NCBI GenBank assembly: GCA_964515555.1
Contig: CAZEVY010000006.1
Span: forward strand, 1-64,000
From: CAZEVY01 sp964515555
GTDB taxonomy: Bacteria; Acidobacteriota; Terriglobia; Bryobacterales; Bryobacteraceae
Reading direction: 5' to 3'
DNA length: 64,000 nt
Under the pieces are notes generated by a model. The model made no database searches, was not told the origin of the DNA, and saw nothing but the letters and a program-made list of their open reading frames with translations. Both the position numbers and the translations under genes were made by a program. Below, one piece after another: positions 49,528 to 57,723 of this stretch (position 1 is its first letter; each line of letters opens with the position of its first letter).

Positions 49528-50760
49528 TCAGGCGGCCAGCGCGCGCGCCAGCAGTTCCAGGAACAGGCCGACGTCGGTCACCACGCCGACCGCCTGTCCG
49601 GTCCCCCGGTCGCTGACCTTGGTCGCCACCGCCGGGTTGATGTCGACGCACACGATACGCACGCGGCTCGGCAGCATGTTGCCGACGGCGATGGAGTGCA
49701 GCATCGAGCCCAGGCACAGCACCAGTCCCGCGCCGCGCAGTTCGGCGGCGTAGGCGTCCTGGGCCTCGTTCATGTCGGTGATCGTCTCCGGGAGCGGACC
49801 GTCGTCGCGCAGACTGCCGGCCAGCACGTACGGAACGCCCGCCTTCACGCACTCGTAGAGGATGCCGCTCTTCAGGCGCCCGCTCTCGACCGCCTGACGA
49901 ATCCCGCCCGCGTGATAGATCGCGTTGATCGCCCGCATGTGGTTGCGATGCCCGTGATCCTCCTGCCGCCCGTCGGACTGCCGCACGCCGAGCGAGGTGC
50001 CGAGCAGCGCCGCCTCGGCGTCGTGCACTCCGAGCGCATTACCGCACAGCAGCGACTGCACGAAGCCGTCGCGGATCATCGCGGCCAGCGCCGATGCACC
50101 GCCGGTGTGCACCACGACGGGTCCGGCGACGACCACCACCTTCTGCCCCTGCGCGATCGTCTGCCGAAGCAACGTCGCCGTCTGCCGCACCGCCGTCTCG
50201 ACCTGGCGCTCCGACGAGATGCCGTTCGCCATGAACGCGAAGGAAAGGCGGTCCCGCTCCTTCGACTCCGGCATCACGCGGATACCGCGCATTCCCACGA
50301 CCACGCGGTCGCCCGCCCGCACGTCGCGCAGCCGCCGGCACACGGGCGCGCCGCTATCGACCACGACGAGCGCGTCCATGCGCTGCGCCGCCGCCTCCAC
50401 CCACTGCCCACCGATGCGGACCATGGTGCGGTGATTGGTGGTCGAGTAGAAATCCTCCGGCGCGCAGCGGTCGCGCGCGACCACGGCGGTTTCCGCGTCG
50501 CCGGTGTCGACCGGCGTGCAGCCGAGGCCGACCAGCGCCGCCAGCATCTTCTCCATATGCTCGCGAGCCGGCGCCTCCACGCGCAGCCGCAGCCGCGACG
50601 GGTCGCTGTTGGTCCGGCCGATGTGAAAGCGCTCGACCTCGAAGCGCCCGTTGTACTCGACCACCGTGTCGAAGATGCGCTCCATGATGTGCGAATCGAC
50701 GAGGTGCCCCTCGGCTTCGACCACTTCGTGGCAGGCAAAGACTCCGGCGGTTTCGGGCAT
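49528..50760 (-). CDS. COG1915/TIGR00300 protein (LOR/SDH-related, possible ornithine cyclodeaminase)
   Basis: 410 residues. The N-terminal half (VVEAEGHLVDSHIMERIFDT, FHIGRTNSDPSRLRLRVEA) and the C-terminal half (VVVVAGPVVVHTGGASALAA, GLVLCLGSMLHSIAVGNMLP, VRIVCVDINPAVATKVSDRG) match the TIGR00300/COG1915 family. Its C-terminal domain is shared with archaeal ornithine cyclodeaminase and the cyanobacterial arginine-degrading enzyme AgrE. It may turn ornithine into proline, or catalyse a related amino-acid step. It follows the GNAT gene by 41 bases, and a class III aminotransferase lies in the same run. Confidence 0.8.
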   Translation of the reverse strand: MPETAGVFACHEVVEAEGHLVDSHIMERIFDTVVEYNGRFEVERFHIGRTNSDPSRLRLRVEAPAREHMEKMLAALVGLGCTPVDTGDAETAVVARDRCAPEDFYSTTNHRTMVRIGGQWVEAAAQRMDALVVVDSGAPVCRRLRDVRAGDRVVVGMRGIRVMPESKERDRLSFAFMANGISSERQVETAVRQTATLLRQTIAQGQKVVVVAGPVVVHTGGASALAAMIRDGFVQSLLCGNALGVHDAEAALLGTSLGVRQSDGRQEDHGHRNHMRAINAIYHAGGIRQAVESGRLKSGILYECVKAGVPYVLAGSLRDDGPLPETITDMNEAQDAYAAELRGAGLVLCLGSMLHSIAVGNMLPSRVRIVCVDINPAVATKVSDRGTGQAVGVVTDVGLFLELLARALAA

Positions 50761-50801
50761 GTCGCGTCAGTTCCAGGATAACGCGGGTCGCCACCCGCCC
50801 C

Positions 50802-51302
50802 TTACTCGATCCCGAACGCCCGCGCGTACCGCACCGCGCCGCCATCGCCCAGCGCTCCGGACACAAGCTCCATCGCCATGAACGACTCGCCGGAAAACGG
50901 TGCGGCCAACGCGCGCGCCAGCTCCGCCGAGAAACCGAAGCGCGGATAGTACGACGCCCATCCCAGCACCACCACCGCCTCCACCCCGCGCTCGCGGCAG
51001 GCATCGAGACCGCGTCGAATCAGGGCTCCGCCGACTCCGCTCCGCTGCCGCTCCGGCAGGACCGCCACCGGCGCCAGCGCCGCGCCGCGCACCACGATTC
51101 CGTCCTCACGCGCGATCGGCAGCTCGCTGAACACGACCACTCCCGTCACGCGACCCGCCTCCACCGCCACCAGCGAGACGATCGTGTCGCCGTCGCTGCG
51201 CAGTCGATCGACGAGCACCGCCTCGTCGCCGCCTCCGAACGCGCGCCGCAGCACATCGCGAATCGCTTCACGATGCGCTGGCGTTTCCTCGACGATTCTC
51301 AA
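50802..51302 (-). CDS. GNAT-family N-acetyltransferase (YhbS-like)
   Basis: 166 residues from TTG 51302, which overlaps the hydrolase stop as TTGA and sets LRIVEETPAHREAIRDVLRR as the start. The acetyl-CoA site is VAVLPERQRSGVGGALIRRG, with the R/Q-x-x-G-x-G/A loop. VEAVVVLGWASYYPRFGFSA is the YhbS-type second half. The acceptor is unknown. It might act on an amine made by the aminotransferase at the head of the same operon. Confidence 0.85.
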   Translation of the reverse strand: MRIVEETPAHREAIRDVLRRAFGGGDEAVLVDRLRSDGDTIVSLVAVEAGRVTGVVVFSELPIAREDGIVVRGAALAPVAVLPERQRSGVGGALIRRGLDACRERGVEAVVVLGWASYYPRFGFSAELARALAAPFSGESFMAMELVSGALGDGGAVRYARAFGIE

Positions 51303-53089
51303 GGCCGCGCGACCAGCGCCAGTGCCGCCGCCCAGCCGCCGGCACGTTGAATCCCCGGAACAAAGAAACGCTTCGCGAACTGCTCGTCGGTCCCGTCGAA
51401 CCCCGCTGCCGGCGCGGCCAGCCGCAGCCGCTCGGGCTGAATCGCTGCCGCGAACGTCGCCCACACGGCCGCATCGCCGATCCCCAACACATCCACCGCA
51501 CCCGGCGCGCGCGACGCCGCGAACGCCGCGCCCGTGAGAATGTCCTGCACCCGCAGCGCGTCGTCGGTGCGATTGAACGTCACGAAGTGCCTGTGCGACC
51601 GGTCCCGCGGCGCAACCGCCGATCCCGTCTGAAACGCGTCGACCAGCAGCACCGGGCGCTTCGCGGCAATAAGCCCCGCGACCTCGGACGATCGCCGCGC
51701 CGCATCGGCGCCCTTCGGATGCACGACGACCACCGGTGCGCCCGCGCCCGCGATCCACACTCCCGGCACGCGGTCGCCCACGCCCGGGCGCGTCAGTACA
51801 ACGCGGTCGCCGCGCGATTCGCTCGCGACCTCCGGCGGCCACTCCGCGCCGAGAACTTGTTCCAGCCGCGCGCGCGATGTCCCGCGATCGGCTGCCGCGG
51901 CGTGCTTGCGGGACATCTCCTTCCACTGCGCGAACAGGGCGTCGTAGGAAAGCGCGTCCGCCGGCCGCGTGCGCCCGTGCCATACGAGCAGATTCTGGAG
52001 CGGCTCCACCGCCACGCCGCGCTCGACCAGCGGCGAGGTGTCGCCCATGCCGAGGATGTGCCTGCCGAAGAACCGGTACATGGCCTCACGGCTCGGGAGA
52101 TTGTAGTTGTGCGGCGCGTCGAAGTGCGCGTTCTCCACCATCGCCGCACGATCGTAGAGCTCGTAGATGCGTTTCACGGCCGGAAACTCCTCGGCCGGCG
52201 TGTTGCGCGTCCAGTCGCCGGTGGCCGAGATCAGCAGCATCGGCCGCGGCGCGATCATCGCCGCGAACTCCACGTTGAAGGCGCCCAGCCGCAGCCCTGG
52301 CGCGTTCTCGCACACGCAGCCGCCCTGCATGATGGCGCTGACCATGTTGACCGGCGCGGCGAATTTCACGCGATCGTCCACCGCGGCCAGCAGAAAGCTC
52401 TGCGTGCCGCCTCCCGATTCGCCGGTCACGGCTATTCGCGACGCGTCCACCTCCTCGAGCGACGCCAGAAAATCGACCACGCGTATCGAGTTCCACAACT
52501 GCAACCCCAGCGGTCCGAACGACCAGAGCTGCTCGACCGCACCGGACTTCTCGGCGAAGATGTGCGGCGTCTGTTCGGTGTCGTTGTGGCCCACCATGTC
52601 GTAGCTGAATGCGACGTAACCCTGCCGCGCCAGCATGATCGACCGCGCCGGCTGCGAGCCGAGCGGCTGATTCTCGAGGCGCCCGTAGCGCCAGTGGCCG
52701 TGCGGATTCGCCACCGCCGGGAGCTTGCCCGATCGGCCCACGGGCCGGTAGAGGTTCCCCCCGAGGTAATAACCCGGCAGCGTTTCCAGAGCGACTTTCT
52801 CTACGCTGTAGTCCTTGTATTCGATGCGTCCGAAAATCTGCGGGCGCAGTAGCGTGCGCTCGGGCATCGGGTCGAGGCCCGCCGCCGAAAGGATCTGGCG
52901 GCGCAGATTCGCCTTGCGCGCCTCCCACTCGGCGAGCGTGCGGTACTCGGGCATCTTGAAATGCGTGTCCGTGTTCGGAATGTTCGTGTTGCGCGAGTCC
53001 GCAGCGGGAACTTGCGCCACGGCGCACATCGCGCCGAGAACCAACGCCGCGACGCTAACGCGCCAGCCTCGCGATCGGACGATCCCCAT
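51299..53089 (-). CDS. Secreted alpha/beta-hydrolase (acetyl xylan esterase-like)
   Basis: 596 residues from ATG 53089, supported by GGAG seven bases upstream. A signal peptide (VSVAALVLGAMCAVAQ) is present. The core shows GHWRYGRLENQPLGSQPARS, SYDMVGHNDTEQ and the nucleophile elbow in IAVTGESGGGTQSFLLAAVD. This resembles Acidobacteriota/Planctomycetota proteins annotated as acetyl xylan esterase or CE7/CE15-type esterases. A second, smaller alpha/beta region follows (about 440-590). Its 35-base overlap with the upstream oxidoreductase shows co-translation. Likely deacylates carbohydrates outside the cytoplasm. Confidence 0.78.
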   Translation of the reverse strand: MGIVRSRGWRVSVAALVLGAMCAVAQVPAADSRNTNIPNTDTHFKMPEYRTLAEWEARKANLRRQILSAAGLDPMPERTLLRPQIFGRIEYKDYSVEKVALETLPGYYLGGNLYRPVGRSGKLPAVANPHGHWRYGRLENQPLGSQPARSIMLARQGYVAFSYDMVGHNDTEQTPHIFAEKSGAVEQLWSFGPLGLQLWNSIRVVDFLASLEEVDASRIAVTGESGGGTQSFLLAAVDDRVKFAAPVNMVSAIMQGGCVCENAPGLRLGAFNVEFAAMIAPRPMLLISATGDWTRNTPAEEFPAVKRIYELYDRAAMVENAHFDAPHNYNLPSREAMYRFFGRHILGMGDTSPLVERGVAVEPLQNLLVWHGRTRPADALSYDALFAQWKEMSRKHAAAADRGTSRARLEQVLGAEWPPEVASESRGDRVVLTRPGVGDRVPGVWIAGAGAPVVVVHPKGADAARRSSEVAGLIAAKRPVLLVDAFQTGSAVAPRDRSHRHFVTFNRTDDALRVQDILTGAAFAASRAPGAVDVLGIGDAAVWATFAAAIQPERLRLAAPAAGFDGTDEQFAKRFFVPGIQRAGGWAAALALVARP

Positions 53090-54281
53090 ACTCAATCTCC
53101 GCCACCTTCCCGCCGTTCAGAATCGAGAGCCGCCCGGCCTCGATCACCAGCTCGTTATACCGGCTGTTGGCAGGCGTCGCGATCACGCCCGCCGAGTCGA
53201 TCTCCGCCAGCGCCCGCTTCCGGTCCGCCGCCGACTCCACGCGAATCGCCGCGCGCACGATGTGGTCGATCGAGCGGAACCCGTAGCCCACCGGCGTCAG
53301 CCCCGGCCCACCGACGTCGACGTACTGGAAATAGTCGGGACTCGGCTCCGCGAACGTTGTCGCGCCGTCGCCCTTCGGCTTTTCGACGTAGCAGTAGCGC
53401 AGGCCGCGGTACTGATCCGAATGCTCCAGCCACGCGCCGTTGGCGCCGCCGGCGCAGTACATCGTGAGTCCCTGCGTGTTGGTCCCCGGCGCTTCGTCGG
53501 GAAAGCCGAGCGCGTTCTGCACGTTCAGGCACGCCCCGTTCGACCAGATCACGCGCGCGTCGGTCCACAGGTAGCCCTCCGCGCCGTTCGGATAGCGGTC
53601 GCGGATGCCGTAGACGCTCACCGAGACCGGCAGCAGCCCCGTGATGAAATGCACCAGGTCCACGTAATGGCACCCGATGTACGTGAACGCGTCGGAGTGC
53701 TCGGCGGTGCACCAGTTCTGGAAATTCGAGTGGCGATAGTACCATTTCTCCAGCAAACATGCCGTGCCCAGGCGAAAATCGCCGAACATTCCCGCGCGAA
53801 ACCGCCGCCGCGCCATCAGACTCCGGTCGTCGAAGCGCTTGTGGTACTCGATGCCCACCAGCAACTCGCGCCCCCTCGCCACGCGCTCGATCTCGATGGA
53901 ATGCGCCGCCGTCAGCACCAGCGGCTTCACCGCCAGCACGTGCTGATCGTGCGCCAGCGCCGCCATCACCGCGTCGAAATGAAGCTGGTCGGGGAGCGCC
54001 ATGACCACCAGGTTCCGTGGCGGCAATGAAGCCAGCACCTCGCGATACCGCTGCGGGTGCGGCTGGTCGGGATCGCCCGCCAGGTCCGGGACCGCGCGAA
54101 ACGACTGCCCCGGAAAAGCCCGCGCGAACGTCTCCGATTCGGCCAGCGCTTTCAGGCTCCGCCGGCGCTGCGAGACGATCGTGATCTCGGTGATCACCCC
54201 GCTGCGTTGAAGCTGATACAACGACGGCAGGATCTGATCGTTGACGATCATCCCGCCGCCGAGGACGGTCACCTGCATCAT
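53055..54281 (-). CDS. Gfo/Idh/MocA-like oxidoreductase with altered EKP motif
   Basis: 408 residues from ATG 54281, which overlaps the aminotransferase stop. The Rossmann start is VTVLGGGMIVNDQILPSL and the substrate domain carries AFTYIGCHYVDLVHFITGLL. The usual EKP reads VKP (HVLAVKPLVL), keeping Lys but losing Glu. No signal peptide, so it is cytoplasmic. Coupling to a class III aminotransferase suggests a ketone/amine pair, for example amino-sugar or amino-acid metabolism, but the substrate is unknown. Confidence 0.82.
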   Translation of the reverse strand: MMQVTVLGGGMIVNDQILPSLYQLQRSGVITEITIVSQRRRSLKALAESETFARAFPGQSFRAVPDLAGDPDQPHPQRYREVLASLPPRNLVVMALPDQLHFDAVMAALAHDQHVLAVKPLVLTAAHSIEIERVARGRELLVGIEYHKRFDDRSLMARRRFRAGMFGDFRLGTACLLEKWYYRHSNFQNWCTAEHSDAFTYIGCHYVDLVHFITGLLPVSVSVYGIRDRYPNGAEGYLWTDARVIWSNGACLNVQNALGFPDEAPGTNTQGLTMYCAGGANGAWLEHSDQYRGLRYCYVEKPKGDGATTFAEPSPDYFQYVDVGGPGLTPVGYGFRSIDHIVRAAIRVESAADRKRALAEIDSAGVIATPANSRYNELVIEAGRLSILNGGKVAEIEYGDRPIARLAR

Positions 54282-55663
54282 CGTGCGACTGCCTCGCGCG
54301 CCGCCGTCGCCTCGGCGAAGACCTCTTCCAGTACGCCGGCGCTCTCGCGGACAGCCTCTTCGGTGATCACCAGCGGTGGGCAAATCTTCACGGTTCCGCC
54401 GCCATAGCCGACTGGGCTGAACAGCAGCACGCCGCGGTCGACGCACCCGCGCACGATTTCCCAGGCAAGGTCGCCGTCCGGCTCCCTGCTTCCCGGCTGC
54501 ACGCAGGCGACGCCGGCGACCAGCCCCTTCCCGTCCACCCAGCCGATGTGCGGGAATCGCCGCTTCATCGAGCGCAGAAGTTCGTGCAATACCGCGCCCA
54601 CGCGCCGCGCGTTTCCGGCGAGGTCCTCGCGCTCGATGATGTCGAGGTTCGCCAGAGCCGCCGCGCAGCAGACCGGGTTGCCGGTGTGCGTCGACGTCAT
54701 GCTGCCCGGCGGGTGCAGGTCCATCACGTCGGGCCGGCCGATCACCGCCGCCACCGGAAGCGACCCCGAGATGCCCTTGCCCCAGGTCGTCACGTCGGGC
54801 GCGATGCCGTAGTGCTCGAAGCCGAACATCGTGCCGGTGCGCCCGAAGCCGGCCTGCACTTCGTCGCACACCAGCAGCGCGCGATTCCCCGTGCACCAGT
54901 CGCGCAGCGCACGCATGTACTCCACCGGCGCGAAGGACGCGCTCCCGCCCTGGTAGGTCTCGAGGATCACTCCGGCGACATTGGCCGGCGCCACGCCGTG
55001 CTCGGCGAGCACGCGCAGAAATCCGTCGAACGAAGTGTCCTGGGTGCGGAAGCCGTCGGGAAACGGCGCCTGCACGAAGCCCGGGTCGAGATTGACGATC
55101 CACTCTTTGAGAGCCGGGATTCCGCCCGCCTGCTGCGAGCCGAGCGTTCGCCCGTGGAAGGCCTTCTCGAACGAGACGATGACGTTCTTCGACCGCCCGC
55201 CCGCGCGCACGCCGTGCGACCGGCACAGCTTGATGGCGCACTCCACCGCTTCCGATCCGGTCGTCAGCAGGAAGACCTTCTTCAACGGCTCGGGCATCAT
55301 CGTCGCCAGGCGCTCGACCAGCTCGGCGCGAATCGCGGTCGGGAAGCAGTAGCTCGCGTACAGCTTCGACGCGGCCTGCCGCGCGACCGCCTCGGCGATC
55401 TCGTCGCGCCCGTGTCCGGCGTTGGTGATGAGCACGCCGCTCGACCAGTCGATCCAGCAGTTGCCGAAGGCGTCGTAGACCTGGAACCCTTCGGCGCGGT
55501 CCCAGACGATGGGCGGCTGCCCGCGCATCGCCGCCGGCTCCCAGCGGTAGAGTTTCTCGAGGATGGGGATGGAGCCGGGCGCGGGCAGGTCGGTCGCGAT
55601 GCGGCGGAGTTTGGTCTCGACGCGCGCCACGCGGCGCGGCGTCAGGTCGTATTCACGGGCCAT
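54278..55663 (-). CDS. Class III PLP-dependent aminotransferase
   Basis: 461 residues, normal length. The PLP lysine is in VTTWGKGISGSLPVAAV. Cofactor contacts are LLTTGSEAVECAIKLCR and LLVCDEVQAGFGRTGTMFG, and TSTHTGNPVCCAAALAN is the phosphate-binding end. It belongs with 4-aminobutyrate/acetylornithine/diaminobutyrate aminotransferases and moves an amino group to pyruvate or 2-oxoglutarate. It heads a run of overlapping genes to 47738. TATAAT at 55672-55667 is only three bases before the ATG, so if that is the promoter the true start lies further in. Confidence 0.92.
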   Translation of the reverse strand: MAREYDLTPRRVARVETKLRRIATDLPAPGSIPILEKLYRWEPAAMRGQPPIVWDRAEGFQVYDAFGNCWIDWSSGVLITNAGHGRDEIAEAVARQAASKLYASYCFPTAIRAELVERLATMMPEPLKKVFLLTTGSEAVECAIKLCRSHGVRAGGRSKNVIVSFEKAFHGRTLGSQQAGGIPALKEWIVNLDPGFVQAPFPDGFRTQDTSFDGFLRVLAEHGVAPANVAGVILETYQGGSASFAPVEYMRALRDWCTGNRALLVCDEVQAGFGRTGTMFGFEHYGIAPDVTTWGKGISGSLPVAAVIGRPDVMDLHPPGSMTSTHTGNPVCCAAALANLDIIEREDLAGNARRVGAVLHELLRSMKRRFPHIGWVDGKGLVAGVACVQPGSREPDGDLAWEIVRGCVDRGVLLFSPVGYGGGTVKICPPLVITEEAVRESAGVLEEVFAEATAAREAVAR

Positions 55664-55706
55664 GGGATTATAGGATACCCCGCGCGCTGCGGGCGCGATG
55701 CCTTCG

Positions 55707-56243
55707 TCAGCGCCGCGTGCGCCCGAGCCATCGCGGCACCGACCGGCAGTACTCGCGGTAGGACTCGCCGAACCGCGCCTCGAGCCCGCCCTCTTCCCGG
55801 GGCACGATCACAGGCCCCAGGGTCGCCGCCATCGCCCCGATTGCGGCCAGGATCGCCACGCTACCGTAATACGCCGCCCACCCGAACCAGATCGCCCCCT
55901 CCGCGAGGTACACCGGGTTGCGCGTGTATTGGTATGGACCGCCACGGAGCAAGTAGGACGGCGTCGGATAGTGACGCGTTCGCTCAATGAGCCAGCCATC
56001 CGGCGCCGCCACGAAGTGCGCGCGGATAGACCAAATCAGTCCCGCGGCCCCGGCGGCGACGAGCAGCAGCCCGCACAAGTTCCACGCCTGCGGCCGTCCG
56101 ACGCTCCAGCCGTGCCGCGCGGCCAGCGTCGAGAGGTACCACGGAACGCCCGCATGAATCAGCGGCGACAGCGTCGAGTGACCGATCAGGCCGAGCCCCG
56201 GGGGAATGCGGCGTCGCTTCCCGTCCCGGTCTTTTTCGATCAC
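55707..56243 (-). CDS. Isoprenylcysteine-methyltransferase-like membrane methyltransferase
   Basis: 178 residues with about four membrane helices. GGPYQYTRNPVYLAEGAIWF and EEGGLEARFGESYREYCRSV are the two conserved parts of the ICMT/PEMT-like membrane methyltransferase family. Acceptors in bacteria are mostly unknown (phospholipids or small thiols). It lies 43 bases upstream of the aminotransferase on the same strand and may be part of that operon. Confidence 0.85.
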   Translation of the reverse strand: MIEKDRDGKRRRIPPGLGLIGHSTLSPLIHAGVPWYLSTLAARHGWSVGRPQAWNLCGLLLVAAGAAGLIWSIRAHFVAAPDGWLIERTRHYPTPSYLLRGGPYQYTRNPVYLAEGAIWFGWAAYYGSVAILAAIGAMAATLGPVIVPREEGGLEARFGESYREYCRSVPRWLGRTRR

Positions 56244-56409
56244 GTCCCGACCTCAGTCACAACGCAACCACCACCTTAAATCCCTGAAAACAAGAGAGCA
56301 AGATTCCCGCCAGCGCCGATCGCACGCTACAATCGTCCAAAGGAATGCCGTCTGATTTATCCGGGATTGGGAATGGGTTCGTTCTTCACTTTTTACAATT
56401 CGCTCCGCT

Positions 56410-57723
56410 TTACGCAAGCCCCATGCGCTCCAGCTTGCGATACAGCGTCTTGCGTTCGATCCCGAGAATCCGCGCCGCGCGGCTCTTGTTGCCGTTGGCT
56501 GCCGCCAGCACCCGGCGAATCTGCTCCATCTCGGTATCCGCCAGCGACTCCGACGCCGCCGCGCGCGGCTCCATCGCCCGAATCCCCTCGCGCACCGCTA
56601 CATCGTCGATGCGTCCGCCGGGCGCCAGAATCACCAGCCGCTCCACCAGGTGCTGGAGCTGCCGGACATTGCCGGGCCAGGTGTATTCCTCGAGCGCCCG
56701 CACGCCGGAATCCACCAGGCGCGCCCCCAGCGAATAACGCTCGTTGTACTTCCTCGCGAAATGCTGCGCCAGCAGCGGCACGTCGCCGGTCCGCTCGCGC
56801 AGCGGCGGCAACTGGAGCCGCACGACGTTGAGCCGGAACCACAGGTCCTCGCGAAACTTCCCTTCCTCCACCATCTTCGAGACGTCGCGATTGGTCGCCG
56901 CGATCACCCGCACGTCCACCGGGTGCGCGCGCGAGGAGCCGATCGGACGCACCTGCCGCTCCTGGAGAAATCGGAGCAGCTTCAATTGGAATCCTGCCTC
57001 GATATCGCCGATTTCGTCGAGAAACACCGTGCCTTTATTAGCCGCCTCCAGCACGCCGGTGCGGTCGCGATCCGCCCCCGTGTACGATCCCTTCATCGCC
57101 CCGAACAGCTCGCTTTCAAGCAGCGTCGGCGCGATCGAGCCGCAGTCCACCGGCACGAACGCGTTCCCCGCCCGCCGGCTGTTGCGGTGGATCATCTGCG
57201 CGACCATCTCCTTGCCGGTCCCGGTCTCGCCTTCCAGCAGCACCGTGGCGTCGGTCGGCGCCACCCGCGAGACGGTCTTGTAGATATCCACCATCGCCGC
57301 CGAACTGCCGATCATCTCCGACTCGGGCGGATCCTCGACGCCGGCCTCTTCGGTGTCGCCGTCGAGCGAGGCCTCGGCGCGCTGCACGGCGTCGAGCAAC
57401 ACGTCCAGATCGAAGGGCTTGGCGATGTAATCGAAGGCCCCGCGCTGCGTCGCCGCCATCACCGTCTCCATCGTGCCCCGGCCGGTCATCAGCACCACTG
57501 CGCAGGCGGGATTCGCGCGCCGCGCTGCTTCGAGCACGTCGAGCCCCGTGCGTTCGTCGACGTAGATATCCGAGACGACGATCGGGTAGCCTCCCGCCGA
57601 GAGCCGCTCCATCGCCTCCTGTGTCGAGCTGACCGCGTCGATCGTGTAGCCTTCCAGTTCCAGGAACGTGACGATGGTGTCGCGCAGCGACTTCTCGTCT
57701 TCCACCAGCAGCAATCGCGGCAT
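56410..57723 (-). CDS. NtrC-family sigma-54-dependent response regulator
   Basis: 437 residues in three domains. The receiver has LLVEDEKSLRDT and Asp52 in VVSDIYVDERTG. The AAA+ domain has Walker A LEGETGTGKEMVAQMIHRNS and Walker B GTVFLDEIGDIEAGFQLKLL. The Fis-type helix-turn-helix is NGNKSRAARILGIERKTLYR. The sigma-54 contact loop reads GSYTGA rather than GAFTGA, a conservative change that keeps the Thr-Gly-Ala. It starts directly after the sensor kinase stop. It activates sigma-54 promoters when phosphorylated by that kinase. Confidence 0.95.
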   Translation of the reverse strand: MPRLLLVEDEKSLRDTIVTFLELEGYTIDAVSSTQEAMERLSAGGYPIVVSDIYVDERTGLDVLEAARRANPACAVVLMTGRGTMETVMAATQRGAFDYIAKPFDLDVLLDAVQRAEASLDGDTEEAGVEDPPESEMIGSSAAMVDIYKTVSRVAPTDATVLLEGETGTGKEMVAQMIHRNSRRAGNAFVPVDCGSIAPTLLESELFGAMKGSYTGADRDRTGVLEAANKGTVFLDEIGDIEAGFQLKLLRFLQERQVRPIGSSRAHPVDVRVIAATNRDVSKMVEEGKFREDLWFRLNVVRLQLPPLRERTGDVPLLAQHFARKYNERYSLGARLVDSGVRALEEYTWPGNVRQLQHLVERLVILAPGGRIDDVAVREGIRAMEPRAAASESLADTEMEQIRRVLAAANGNKSRAARILGIERKTLYRKLERMGLA

